Origin: Roseomonas sp. E05
GTDB taxonomy: Bacteria > Pseudomonadota > Alphaproteobacteria > Acetobacterales > Acetobacteraceae
Direction of reading: 5' to 3'
NCBI RefSeq assembly: GCF_030063475.1
Contig: NZ_JASIRT010000019.1
Location: 1-64,000, forward strand
DNA length: 64,000 nucleotides
Shown: positions 50,085-58,027 of the stretch, one piece after another
Position numbering within the stretch: the stretch's first letter is position 1
Layout of the letters: each line of letters opens with the position of its first letter
Translations under genes and position numbers: made by a program
Notes under the pieces: generated by a model
What the model saw: the letters and a program-made list of their open reading frames with translations, nothing else
What the model was told of the DNA's origin: nothing
Databases searched by the model: none

Positions 50085-52613
50085 ATGAGCGCTCCCCTGG
50101 GGGACGCGCCGCCGCCCGGCTGGCTCGCCTGGCTGGCCGGCCGGCTGCGCAACCGGCCGGACAGTGAGCATGAGATGAGCTTCAACCGGCTCGTCTTCGC
50201 CGGGGTGATCGTGCTCGCGCTGCTGGCCGGCAATTCGCCGAGCGCCGGCGACGCGCTGTTCTGGATGGCGGTCTTCATCACGCTCGCCTTCACGGTTCTG
50301 GCCCACATCATACTGGTGCCCGCCACCTGCCTGCCGCGCCGGCTGGCGGCGCTGCTGCTGGATTGCAGCTTCCTTTCGTGGCAGCTGCACCTGGGCGGCG
50401 AGCCGGCGGCGGCGTTCTTTCCGATCTACCTGTGGGTGGTGTTCGGCAACGGCTTCCGCTTCGGCCTGCGCTGGCTGCGGCTGGCGATGCTGTTGGCGCT
50501 GGCCGGTTTCGGCCTCGTCATTGCCACCACCCCCTTCTGGGCCGGGCAGTTCCATCTGGCGATCGGCCTCTGGTTCGGCCTACTGCTGCTGCCGCTCTAT
50601 GCCGGCACGCTGATCAACAAGCTTTCGCAGGCGCGGCAGCAGGCGGAGGCCGCCAGCGAGGCGAAGTCGCTGTTCCTGGCCAGCGTCAGCCACGAGCTGC
50701 GCACGCCGCTGAACGCCATCATCGGCATGGGCGGCCTGCTGCGCGAAACCCGGCTCGACCCCGACCAGGGCGAGATGCTGCGGACCATCGACAGCGCGGC
50801 GCGCGCCCTGCTGTCGCTGATCGAGGACATCCTGAGCCTCTCGCGCATCGAGGCGGGACGGATGCCGATCGCCAGCACCGCCTTCGAAGTGGGCGAACTG
50901 CTGACCGAACTGCGCGCGCTGCTGGCCGCGGAGTGCCGTGCCAAGGGGCTGCGCTTTTCTCTGCACGTGACGCCGCGAACGCCACTGCGGCTGGTCGGCG
51001 ACCGGCGCCATCTCCTTGAGGTTCTGCTGAACCTCACCGGCAATGCCGTGAAGTTCACCGTCGAGGGGGGTATCACGGTGGCGCTGGATGCGGCGCCCGC
51101 GGAGGGACGGGAAGGCCGATTGCAACTTCTGGTTGAGGTCTCGGACACCGGCATCGGCATCGCGCCAGAGGCGCAGCAGCGCATTTTCGAGGCCTTCACC
51201 CAGGCCGACTCCACCATCATCAACCGCTTCGGCGGCACTGGCCTGGGCCTGACCATCTGCCGCCGTCTGGTGCGGCTGATGGGGGGCGAGATCGAGGTGG
51301 TGTCGGCGCCTGGCACGGGCAGCACCTTCCGCTTCAGCGTCCCTGTCGCGTCGGCGGAGGCAGCGGGCGCCTCGGAACCGCTCCTGCCACCGGGCCTGAC
51401 GGTGGTGCTGCTACGCCTGGAGCCGGCAGCGGCCGAGACGCTCGGCGCGCGGCTGGCGCAGCTCGGTGCGACGGTGCGGCAGGCGGAGAATGCAGCCCGT
51501 GCCACCGACCTCCTGGCGGAGGGCGAGCGGCCGGATGGACCGCCCTCGCTGCTGATCGCCTCCGCCAGCGGCGCCACACCTTCCGGCCTCGACGCCACCC
51601 GCTGTCTGCGGCTGGATGCCGCCGCCACGGGCGGCCTGCCGCCCGAGATCCGGCGGCGCGACTGTGCGATGCGGATCACGCCGGAGGCGGGCGCCGGAAC
51701 CCTGGGCAAGGCCCTGCGGCTCGCCCTCGCCCTGGCCCCCCGCCACAGGGGCGCCGAGAGGCCAGAAGCAGGAAAGGCCGCAGCCGCAGCGGTTCGCCCC
51801 TCGCGCCGCCTGCGCGTGCTGGTCGCCGATGACAGCCCGGTGAACCGCCGGGTCTTCGCCCGCATCCTGGAGCATGGCGGCCATACCGCGGTGCTTGCCG
51901 AGGACGGCGAGGCGGCGCTGGACATCCTGGAAGCCGAGGCAGACCGCCTCGACCTCGTCCTGATGGACGTGAACATGCCCCGGACGGACGGGCTGGAAGC
52001 CACGAAGCTGTTCCGTGTCATGGCGCTGGGCCAGCCGCACCTGCCGATCCTGGCGCTGACGGCCGACGCCACCGGCGAGACGGCGGCGCGCTGCCTGGCG
52101 GCGGGGATGGACGGGCACATCACCAAGCCCGTGCAGCCCGAGGCGCTGCTGGAGGTGGTGGAGCAGCGGGCACGCCCGGCGCTGCCGGGCACCGAGATCG
52201 TGCGGGCGGTGCCGCAGGAACGCTCGGTGGTCACGGAGATGGTCGCCCATCCGCGCTACCGCCCCGCCGCCCCCCTGGTGGACCCGCAGATGGTGGATAA
52301 CCTGCGGCAGCTGGGCGGCGATGCCTTCGTGCAGAGTCTGGCGGAGGACTTCCTCGCCGACGCGGAGGAACTGGTGGAGGCCATCACCGCGGCGGCGCGT
52401 GCGGGCGACACCCACCGGTTCCGCGCCGAGGTGCATGCCCTGCACAGCAGTGCCGCGAACCTGGGCGCGGTAGGGCTGATGCGCCTCTGCGGAGAGTGGC
52501 GCGCGCTGGACCGGGAGGCAATGCGGCGGGAGGGCACCGCCTTGGGTGAGCGAGGACGTGAGGCCCTGGCGCGCACCCGCGATGCCCTTCTCGGCACTCC
52601 GCTGCCTGGCTGA
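50085..52613 (+). CDS. rpfC: RpfC-type membrane hybrid histidine kinase
   Basis: An 842-residue sensor. The membrane sensor (about 36-180, five to six hydrophobic stretches) includes [27 protein letters not shown] and starts [17 protein letters not shown], both typical of RpfC-type DSF receptors. HisKA has H203 in [11 protein letters not shown], followed by HATPase_c (about 308-420), a degenerate receiver-like segment (about 435-555), a receiver with D628 and K681, and an Hpt domain with H784 in [14 protein letters not shown]. It probably senses DSF fatty acids and phosphorelays to the REC-GGDEF-EAL protein. Convergent with rpfF. Confidence 0.88.
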   Translation: MSAPLGDAPPPGWLAWLAGRLRNRPDSEHEMSFNRLVFAGVIVLALLAGNSPSAGDALFWMAVFITLAFTVLAHIILVPATCLPRRLAALLLDCSFLSWQLHLGGEPAAAFFPIYLWVVFGNGFRFGLRWLRLAMLLALAGFGLVIATTPFWAGQFHLAIGLWFGLLLLPLYAGTLINKLSQARQQAEAASEAKSLFLASVSHELRTPLNAIIGMGGLLRETRLDPDQGEMLRTIDSAARALLSLIEDILSLSRIEAGRMPIASTAFEVGELLTELRALLAAECRAKGLRFSLHVTPRTPLRLVGDRRHLLEVLLNLTGNAVKFTVEGGITVALDAAPAEGREGRLQLLVEVSDTGIGIAPEAQQRIFEAFTQADSTIINRFGGTGLGLTICRRLVRLMGGEIEVVSAPGTGSTFRFSVPVASAEAAGASEPLLPPGLTVVLLRLEPAAAETLGARLAQLGATVRQAENAARATDLLAEGERPDGPPSLLIASASGATPSGLDATRCLRLDAAATGGLPPEIRRRDCAMRITPEAGAGTLGKALRLALALAPRHRGAERPEAGKAAAAAVRPSRRLRVLVADDSPVNRRVFARILEHGGHTAVLAEDGEAALDILEAEADRLDLVLMDVNMPRTDGLEATKLFRVMALGQPHLPILALTADATGETAARCLAAGMDGHITKPVQPEALLEVVEQRARPALPGTEIVRAVPQERSVVTEMVAHPRYRPAAPLVDPQMVDNLRQLGGDAFVQSLAEDFLADAEELVEAITAAARAGDTHRFRAEVHALHSSAANLGAVGLMRLCGEWRALDREAMRREGTALGERGREALARTRDALLGTPLPG

Positions 52614-52638
52614 ACGGCTCAGCCGGCACGCGCCGCCC

Positions 52639-53592
52639 TTACTCCGCCGCCTGCGCGAAGCCCGGTGAGGCAAGGCTGGCCAGCCGCCGCTCCTGCGCCG
52701 CCACCAGCCGGCCCATCTTCTTCAGGTCGGCCTCGGCGAGGTTCATCGCCGCGTCCGCCCACAGCTCCACCACGTCGCGCAGTTCCTCCAGCGTGACCGG
52801 GTTCACCCGACGGCGGGCCCGGAGCGTGGCGAGATGGGCGTTGTGCTTCCGGCTGTGGCGGGCGATGTAGTCGCAGGCGGCCGCCTCGCCCTCACCATCC
52901 TCGGCCAGCACGTCCACCACGCCGATCGCGTGCAGCTCCTCGGCGGTGTAGATGCGGCCGGAGAGGATCAGTTCCTCGGCCCGGCGGCGGTCCAGCCGGC
53001 GGGAGAGGAAGCTGTAGGCGCCCATGCCGGGGAACATGTTGAAGAGGATCTCCGGCAGGCCGATCTTGGCGCTGCGCTCGGCGATGATCAGGTCGAAGGA
53101 CAGAGCGTGCTCGAAGCCGCCGCCCAGCGCGTCACCCTGGATCAGCGCCATCGTCACGATCGGCAGGCCGAAGGCGATGGTGTTGCGGTGGATCGCCTCC
53201 ACCGCGATATGGCCGTAGCGCACCAGGGAGGCATGGTCGCGGGCGCGGATACGCTCGGCGAAATGCGCCAGGTCGCCACCAAGATTATAGATGCCCGGCA
53301 CCGCCGAGGCCATCACGAACCAGTCCACCGGGCGCTGGCCGCTCTCCGCCTGGCCGGCGAACAGCTCGGCCATGGCGTGCTGCATGCGGTGCACGTCCTG
53401 CATCAGCTCCAGCGTATAGCTGGGCCGGCCCTGCGGGCGCATCACGCACCAGGCGGTGCGGCTGCTCTCCTCGATACGCAGCTCAAGATTCCGTGTGAAC
53501 GGCGCCGGCGAAAGCGGCGCGGTCTCATGCGGGCCGGCATCACCGGTCAGGGAGGCGCGAGGAGCGGACTGGGAGGGATTGGAAAGGAACAT
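52639..53592 (-). CDS. rpfF: RpfF-type DSF synthase (crotonase fold)
   Basis: A 317-residue member of the enoyl-CoA hydratase superfamily that in Xanthomonas-type systems makes cis-2-unsaturated fatty acid signals from acyl-ACP by dehydratase and thioesterase activity. The two catalytic Glu are present: GNALGGGFE-like GDALGGGFEHALS (E161) and KIGLPEILFNMFPGMGAYSF (E181). The oxyanion-type GGDLAHFAERIRARD and helix REP-like tail ARRRVNPVTLEELRDVVELWADAAMNLAEADLKKMGRL also match RpfF. An ATG at 53592 with GGAG 7 bases ahead is preferred over 53607. The 26-base gap to the convergent rpfC stop is very short. Confidence 0.87.
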   Translation of the reverse strand: MFLSNPSQSAPRASLTGDAGPHETAPLSPAPFTRNLELRIEESSRTAWCVMRPQGRPSYTLELMQDVHRMQHAMAELFAGQAESGQRPVDWFVMASAVPGIYNLGGDLAHFAERIRARDHASLVRYGHIAVEAIHRNTIAFGLPIVTMALIQGDALGGGFEHALSFDLIIAERSAKIGLPEILFNMFPGMGAYSFLSRRLDRRRAEELILSGRIYTAEELHAIGVVDVLAEDGEGEAAACDYIARHSRKHNAHLATLRARRRVNPVTLEELRDVVELWADAAMNLAEADLKKMGRLVAAQERRLASLASPGFAQAAE

Positions 53593-53813
53593 CTGGATTC
53601 TCCGCATGCGGTCCGCCGGCCCGCCGACGATCGGAGAGCTCTCTCGGCGGATTTCGCATCGCGATCCTAAATGTCCTGATGCAGTCGCCTATCGCTATCG
53701 TATGTGGATGGAATGAATCTGCAGGCAGCGCCGGCTCCACGCCCCCCGCCATTCAGCGGACTGTTGGATGCAGGGGCGAAACTCATCCCCCGGCGGTCAC
53801 GTTCCAGGAGCAC

Positions 53814-54395
53814 ATGTCCCGCACCCTTCAGGTCAAGATGCCGTCGATCGAGAATGATCTGCTCGCCTGCCTCCCGGACCTACGCGCCTATGCCCGCTCC
53901 CTCACCCGCAACAAGCATGATGCGGATGACCTGGTGCAGGACGCGATCGTGCGGATGCTGAACTCCGCCGACCGCTACCAGCCTGGTACCAATTTCAAGG
54001 CATGGGCCTTCACCATCCTGCGGAACAGGTTCCTGAACGAGTTCGTGGCCAAGCGCCGGCTGACACGCGAAATGGATGACGGGGAGATGGAACGCGTTCC
54101 GGTCTCCGCACGCCAGGAGGAAGGGCTGGAACTGTCCGACTTCCAGCGCATCTTCCACCGCCTGCCCGAGGACCACCGTTCGATCCTGGCGCTGATCGCC
54201 GGTTCCGGCCTGCCCTACGAGGACGTGGCGCGGGTCCTGAACTGTGCCGTCGGAACCGTGAAAAGCCGGGTCCATCGGGCGCGCACCGCATTGTTCGCCC
54301 TGCTGGAGGAAGAGCAGTCCAGCCAGCCGGTCAGCCCGCACCGCTTCCACCGCAGCAGCAGCAGCGCCGACACGCGCCAGCGTCTGGCCAGCTAG
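53814..54395 (+). CDS. EcfG-like ECF sigma factor
   Basis: A 193-residue sigma factor of the ECF group. Sigma-2 region: LPDLRAYARSLTRNKHDADDLVQDAIVRMLN and PGTNFKAWAFTILRNRFLNEF. Sigma-4: DFQRIFHRLPEDHRSILALIAGSGLPYEDVARVLNCAVGTVKSRVHRARTAL. These phrases fit the ECF15/EcfG group, which controls the alphaproteobacterial general stress response. The C-terminal Ser/His-rich tail is extra. AGGAG precedes the ATG. There is no nepR/phyR beside it, so it may be a second EcfG paralogue. Confidence 0.85.
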   Translation: MSRTLQVKMPSIENDLLACLPDLRAYARSLTRNKHDADDLVQDAIVRMLNSADRYQPGTNFKAWAFTILRNRFLNEFVAKRRLTREMDDGEMERVPVSARQEEGLELSDFQRIFHRLPEDHRSILALIAGSGLPYEDVARVLNCAVGTVKSRVHRARTALFALLEEEQSSQPVSPHRFHRSSSSADTRQRLAS

Positions 54396-54421
54396 GCACC
54401 GCCCCACCCCAGGGCGGTGCC
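54395..54421 (+). terminator. Hairpin after the sigma factor gene
   Basis: A perfect 10-bp stem (54395-54404 with 54412-54421) begins in the stop codon of the sigma gene. It lacks a T-tract, so it is a weak or mixed terminator between convergent genes. Confidence 0.45.
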
Positions 54422-54439
54422 CGCTACCGCTACAGGGAG

Positions 54440-54847
54440 CTAAAGGCCGTCGCGCGACCCGTAAGGGGATGGGCCGTAGTACCCCCTTACCCTCTCTCCC
54501 CAGCTCGCATCGGACCAGTCCACCGTCTCGTCATGGTGGAAGGAGGGCGCCCCTTTCAGCTGCTCCTCGGTTACATCCACCACATAGCCGCCGAGGCCGA
54601 TATCGTAGCGCAGCTTGTTCCAGGGCAGCGGGTAGTGCGAGCTGCCAATGCCCAGGAAGCCGCCGAAGGACAGCACGGCGTACTCGACCGTGCCGCTCAC
54701 CTTGTCGATCATCAAGGTCTGGATCGCGCCGAGGCGATTGCCGGACGTGTCGTAGACAGCCGTACCCTCGACACGGTCGGAGCTGATCAATTGCGAAGTC
54801 TCGCGGCGGGGAATCTCGTCTCCGCTGCCTGGCATGGATTCCGACAT
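54440..54847 (-). CDS. PRC-barrel domain stress protein
   Basis: A 135-residue protein whose PRC-barrel fold spans about 20-95 (SDRVEGTAVYDTSGNRLGAIQTLMIDKVSGTVEYAVLSFGGFLGIGSSHYPLPWNKLRYD). The C-terminal tail DDETVDWSD-like and YYGPSPYGSRDG are typical of stress-linked PRC proteins. The start is MSESMPG with GGGAAG upstream. A GGAAC-N17-GTT promoter lies 39 bases upstream on the same strand. Confidence 0.85.
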   Translation of the reverse strand: MSESMPGSGDEIPRRETSQLISSDRVEGTAVYDTSGNRLGAIQTLMIDKVSGTVEYAVLSFGGFLGIGSSHYPLPWNKLRYDIGLGGYVVDVTEEQLKGAPSFHHDETVDWSDASWGERVRGYYGPSPYGSRDGL

Positions 54848-54885
54848 GGGCGCTTCCCGTCTTTCGCTGCGTCTCTCGGAACGAT

Positions 54886-54910
54886 AACCGCGCAACACCG
54901 TCGGAGTTCC
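54886..54910 (-). promoter_or_regulatory. EcfG-type promoter of the PRC-barrel gene
   Basis: Minus strand: GGAAC (complement of 54906-54910), 17 bases, then GTT (complement of 54886-54888), the -35/-10 spacing of EcfG promoters. It lies 39 bases before the PRC-barrel start. A near match on the plus strand (GGAAC at 54878, GTC at 54900) faces the small TM gene. Confidence 0.7.
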
Positions 54911-54995
54911 GCGCGTCGCCTGCAACCCTCGCGCCCCCCCGGCTTTCCCTGGTGAGCTTGAGCGGTTCATGCCTTGCCAGAAGGAAGCTCCGAGG

Positions 54996-55199
54996 ATGTC
55001 CGACACGCATAACCGTCCCCCGCGGGAACGCGCCATCGAGCCGCCGCCGGGGCCGCATGCCGCCCCGATGCCTGAAAAGCCGCTGGACGCCACCCCGGCC
55101 CGGCAGGGGCGCACGACCGGCCGCGTGCGCTGGATCCTGCTCGCCTCGATCGCGTTGGTGATCCTGGCCTTCGCCCTCGCCTGGGTGCTCTCGGTCTGA
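54996..55199 (+). CDS. Small single-transmembrane protein
   Basis: A 67-residue protein. The first 40 residues are Pro/Arg-rich; one transmembrane helix (WILLASIALVILAFALAWVL) closes it near the C terminus. GAAGGAAGCTCCGAGG precedes the ATG. Function unknown; its place in the stress island and the near-EcfG promoter upstream suggest a stress membrane protein. Confidence 0.6.
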   Translation: MSDTHNRPPRERAIEPPPGPHAAPMPEKPLDATPARQGRTTGRVRWILLASIALVILAFALAWVLSV

Positions 55200-55229
55200 T
55201 GCCGTGCTCGCGCCACACGCCGGGTGCCG

Positions 55230-55254
55230 GGAACTTGGCCTGGACCGGCCGGTT
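55230..55254 (+). promoter_or_regulatory. EcfG-type promoter of the KGG-repeat gene
   Basis: GGAAC at 55230-55234, exactly 17 bases, then GTT at 55252-55254. It lies 93 bases before the ATG of the KGG gene. It matches the same module as the other two sites in this island. Confidence 0.7.
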
Positions 55255-55346
55255 GTAGCTAAGCCTGGCCCTCGCGGCGCTGGGCGGCTGACAACCAGGC
55301 CCGGGCGGGAAAAGCCCGCCGGGCGGGCACAGAAGGAACCCGTGAC

Positions 55347-55634
55347 ATGTCCTCAACCCGAACAGGCAGTGGCAAGCAGGGCTTCGCTTCCATGGATCAG
55401 GCCAAGCAGCGTGACATCGCCTCCAAGGGCGGGCAGAGCGTCCCGGCGGCGAAGCGCAGCTTCGCACAGGACCCCGCCCTCGCCGCCGAGGCGGGTCGCA
55501 AGGGCGGCCAGGCCGTGCAAGCGAGCGACCGGTCCTTTTCACGCGACCGGAACCTGGCGGCGGCTGCCGGCCGTAAAGGCGGCCAAGCGACCCACAGCAA
55601 GAACGCGCGAGGCCAGGACGAGTCCACGTCCTGA
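55347..55634 (+). CDS. KGG-repeat general stress protein
   Basis: A 95-residue hydrophilic protein with three KGGQ motifs (27-30, 52-55, 77-80) spaced exactly 25 residues, as in GsiB/Con-10-type stress proteins. It is highly basic and likely disordered, perhaps protecting macromolecules during desiccation or starvation. AAGGAA precedes the ATG, and an EcfG-type promoter lies upstream. Confidence 0.82.
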   Translation: MSSTRTGSGKQGFASMDQAKQRDIASKGGQSVPAAKRSFAQDPALAAEAGRKGGQAVQASDRSFSRDRNLAAAAGRKGGQATHSKNARGQDESTS

Positions 55635-55703
55635 CCCATCCCGATCCGGGTCGGCGCGAAACCGGCGCCGGCCCGTACTGCCTTTCCGCAACTGGAGACC
55701 ACC

Positions 55704-55907
55704 GTGCCTACCAAATCCAGCCTGAAGCCCTTCCCTCGCGCCTCTGCCGAGGCCGCCTCTCACGCCCTGCGGGCGGCGCTGGCGGAGCGGCTCGCCGGGC
55801 GCCTGAGCCTGCAAGGCGAGACTGGCAGAAGCGCGGCGGGGCTTGCGATGGAGGCACTGGCGAGGCTGCCGGACGTGGCTCCGCGGAAGCTGCAAGGCAC
55901 CGCCTGA
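55704..55907 (+). CDS. Small hypothetical protein
   Basis: A 67-residue Ala/Leu/Arg-rich protein starting at a GTG with GGAGA upstream. No recognised domain. It lies 69 bases after the KGG gene in the same direction and may share its transcript. Confidence 0.5.
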   Translation: MPTKSSLKPFPRASAEAASHALRAALAERLAGRLSLQGETGRSAAGLAMEALARLPDVAPRKLQGTA

Positions 55908-55954
55908 CCCCCGCCCCAGTCATTTCCCCTCAGACTTGCCCGGGAGGCTTTGCC

Positions 55955-56257
55955 ATGACCGTGGACAACAGTGACATCACCCCGCCCCGTCCGCCACAGG
56001 GCGCGGCCCCGGGACAGGCGCCCGCCGAAGACGCGAGCGCACGCCGGAAGCAGCTGACCCCGGAGGCGCCGCCCCGGCAGCAGGCGCCCGCCGCCCCTGG
56101 CGTGCTGCCGCCCGAGCCCCGTCCGGAGCCGCCGGAGAACCCGCCTGCGGGCGACCCCCATCCGAAGCCGATGCCGCCGGACGCGGAGAAGGAGTTTCCG
56201 CAGCGGCATTACGCCAATTCCGAGCCGGAAGAGCCGCCGCCTTCGAACCGCACCTGA
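55955..56257 (+). CDS. Proline-rich hypothetical protein
   Basis: A 100-residue protein rich in Pro, Ala and Glu (PPRPPQGAAPGQAPAEDAS...), predicted to be disordered throughout. GGGAGG precedes the ATG. Function unknown; it is the fourth small gene of the stress island. Confidence 0.5.
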   Translation: MTVDNSDITPPRPPQGAAPGQAPAEDASARRKQLTPEAPPRQQAPAAPGVLPPEPRPEPPENPPAGDPHPKPMPPDAEKEFPQRHYANSEPEEPPPSNRT

Positions 56258-56279
56258 GGCCGGGTGGCCGGCCCGGCCT

Positions 56280-56304
56280 GGAACGAAACGCGGCCGCGGG
56301 CGTT
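56280..56304 (+). promoter_or_regulatory. EcfG-type promoter before the DUF2383 gene
   Basis: GGAAC at 56280-56284, exactly 17 bases, then GTT at 56302-56304 (with C before it, giving CGTT). It lies 60 bases before the ATG at 56364. It is the closest of the three sites to the EcfG consensus. Confidence 0.75.
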
Positions 56305-56363
56305 TTTCCGGCATGAGCCTCCGCGGCAACAGGCGGAGCGCGGGAATGCCAGGGAGAGCTTGC

Positions 56364-56999
56364 ATGGACAGCGCCAGCATGGCGGAGCAACAGGTGGCAG
56401 TGGCCGATGGCCTGGACCCGGCGGCATTGCGGAGCATCAGCGCCTATCTGCATGACAGCCATCGCGGCTATGACCAGGGCCGCAGGCTGACGGCCGACCG
56501 TTTTCTCCGCATCGAGTTCACCGAACTGGCCGAGAAGCGCGAGAAGATGGCGCAGGACGTGGACGCCCTGCTGCGCCAGAAGAACGCGGAACCGCAGAAG
56601 GGCGGCAGTACCCTGGGGGCGATGCACCGGGTCTATCTGGACGTGAAGGGCAGCCTGTTCGGACAGGGCCGCCGCCGCGTGCTGCGCGAGGTGGTGCGTG
56701 GCGAGACCGCGCTCGAGGACGCCTATGACGAGGTGCTGGCCGCGCCCGACCTTCCCGCCGAGGCGCGGCAGCTGCTGCAGCGGCAGCACCGGCAGGTGCG
56801 CGCCACGCGCGACCGCTATGCCGCCATGCTGGACGACGAGGATCAGGACATGCCGCCGGAAGCCCGCGGTCCAGGCCTGATCGCCCGCTTCAACCGGATG
56901 ACGCACCCGGTGACCAGCAACCCCATCCTCTCCGCCGTGGTGGTCACCGCCGTCTCGGTGCTCACCGCGAAGCTGCTGCGCGGCCGCGGGTTGCGCTGA
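56364..56999 (+). CDS. DUF2383 four-helix-bundle protein (PA2169-like)
   Basis: A 211-residue protein. The N-terminal 150 residues form a ferritin-like four-helix bundle (ISAYLHDSHRGYDQGRRLTADRFLRIEFTELAEKREKMAQDV...) seen in PA2169/DUF2383 proteins. The C-terminal helix (NPILSAVVVTAVSVLTAKLL) is hydrophobic, perhaps a membrane anchor. Role unknown; related genes are often under general stress control. The preferred start at 56364 has AGGGAGAG upstream. Confidence 0.8.
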   Translation: MDSASMAEQQVAVADGLDPAALRSISAYLHDSHRGYDQGRRLTADRFLRIEFTELAEKREKMAQDVDALLRQKNAEPQKGGSTLGAMHRVYLDVKGSLFGQGRRRVLREVVRGETALEDAYDEVLAAPDLPAEARQLLQRQHRQVRATRDRYAAMLDDEDQDMPPEARGPGLIARFNRMTHPVTSNPILSAVVVTAVSVLTAKLLRGRGLR

Positions 57000-57018
57000 G
57001 GCCACCGTCTCGCGAGGT

Positions 57019-57044
57019 CAGCCGGAGGGAAGCGCCTCCGGCTG
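57019..57044. terminator. Hairpin between convergent DUF2383 and egtD genes
   Basis: A perfect 10-bp stem (57019-57028 with 57035-57044, GAAGCG loop). No T-tract is visible on either strand. Confidence 0.35.
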
Positions 57045-57059
57045 CACGAGGCGGCCGGC

Positions 57060-58022
57060 TCAGGCGGCCAGCAGATGCAGCGAGAACAATCCCTCCGGGT
57101 CCAACCACAGCGCCTCGCCGCGCCAGCCCGCCTGCGCCGCCAGCGCGAGGAAGGCATCGGGGGAGCGCTTGTAGCTGTTCTCCGTGTGGATGGTCTCACC
57201 CGCCTCGAAGTGGATCGGCACGCCGGCGACCGCGACGGAGTGCGGCTGGCGGCTCTGCAGATGCATCTCGATGCGGCTGTCGGTCGCGTTCCACACCGCG
57301 CGATGGGTGAAGCGGGCGGCATCGAACGCCGCCCCCGCCTCACGGTTCAGCCGGTGCAGCAGGTTGAGGTTGAAGGCGGCGGTGACGCCGGCGGCGTCGT
57401 CATAGGCCGGCACCAGCACCTCAGGGGACTTCGGCAGGTCGACGCCGACCAGGAAGCGCGCCTCCTCGCCCAGTGCCGCGCGCACCTTGCGCAGGAAGCG
57501 CACCGCGGCCTCCGGGTCCAGGTTGCCGATGGTGGAGCCCGGGAAGAAGCCCAGCAGCGGGCGCGGCAGCTCCGGCAGGGCGATGCCGTCCATGAAGTCG
57601 CCGACCAGGGGGTGCAGGGCCAGCCCCGGGAAGCGCTGGCGCAGCGCCTCCGCCGTGGCGGTGACGGCGCCCTCGGCGATGTCGAAAGGCACATAGGCGG
57701 CCGGACGGTCCAGGGCGGCCAGCAGGAGGGCAGCCTTGGCCGGCGCGCCCGCCCCGTACTCCACCACCGCCGCGCCGGGGCCGATGCGCTCCCGCAGTTC
57801 CGGGCCGAGCTGGCGCAGCAGGGCCAGCTCGGTGCGCGTGACATAATATTCCGGCAGCCGGGTGATGGCCTCGAAGAGGCGGCAGCCGGCCTCGTCGTAG
57901 AGCAGGTGCGCGGGCAGCGTCTTGCGCGGCGCGCGCAGCCCCTTCAGCGCCACCTCGGCGATGGCGGGGTCGAAGTGGCGCGGCGCCGCCGCCCTGCTGG
58001 AGGGCGTAGTCGTGGAGTTCAT
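57060..58022 (-). CDS. egtD: L-histidine N-alpha-methyltransferase EgtD
   Basis: A 320-residue SAM-dependent enzyme that trimethylates histidine to hercynine, the first step of ergothioneine synthesis. Seen: TLPAHLLYDEAGCRLFEAITRLPEYYVTRTE, the SAM-binding VVEYGAGAPAKAALLLAAL and the LLGFFPGSTIGNLDPEAAVRFL region. The egtB stop lies 5 bases upstream, so the genes form an operon. Confidence 0.93.
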   Translation of the reverse strand: MNSTTTPSSRAAAPRHFDPAIAEVALKGLRAPRKTLPAHLLYDEAGCRLFEAITRLPEYYVTRTELALLRQLGPELRERIGPGAAVVEYGAGAPAKAALLLAALDRPAAYVPFDIAEGAVTATAEALRQRFPGLALHPLVGDFMDGIALPELPRPLLGFFPGSTIGNLDPEAAVRFLRKVRAALGEEARFLVGVDLPKSPEVLVPAYDDAAGVTAAFNLNLLHRLNREAGAAFDAARFTHRAVWNATDSRIEMHLQSRQPHSVAVAGVPIHFEAGETIHTENSYKRSPDAFLALAAQAGWRGEALWLDPEGLFSLHLLAA

Positions 58023-58027
58023 GCGGC

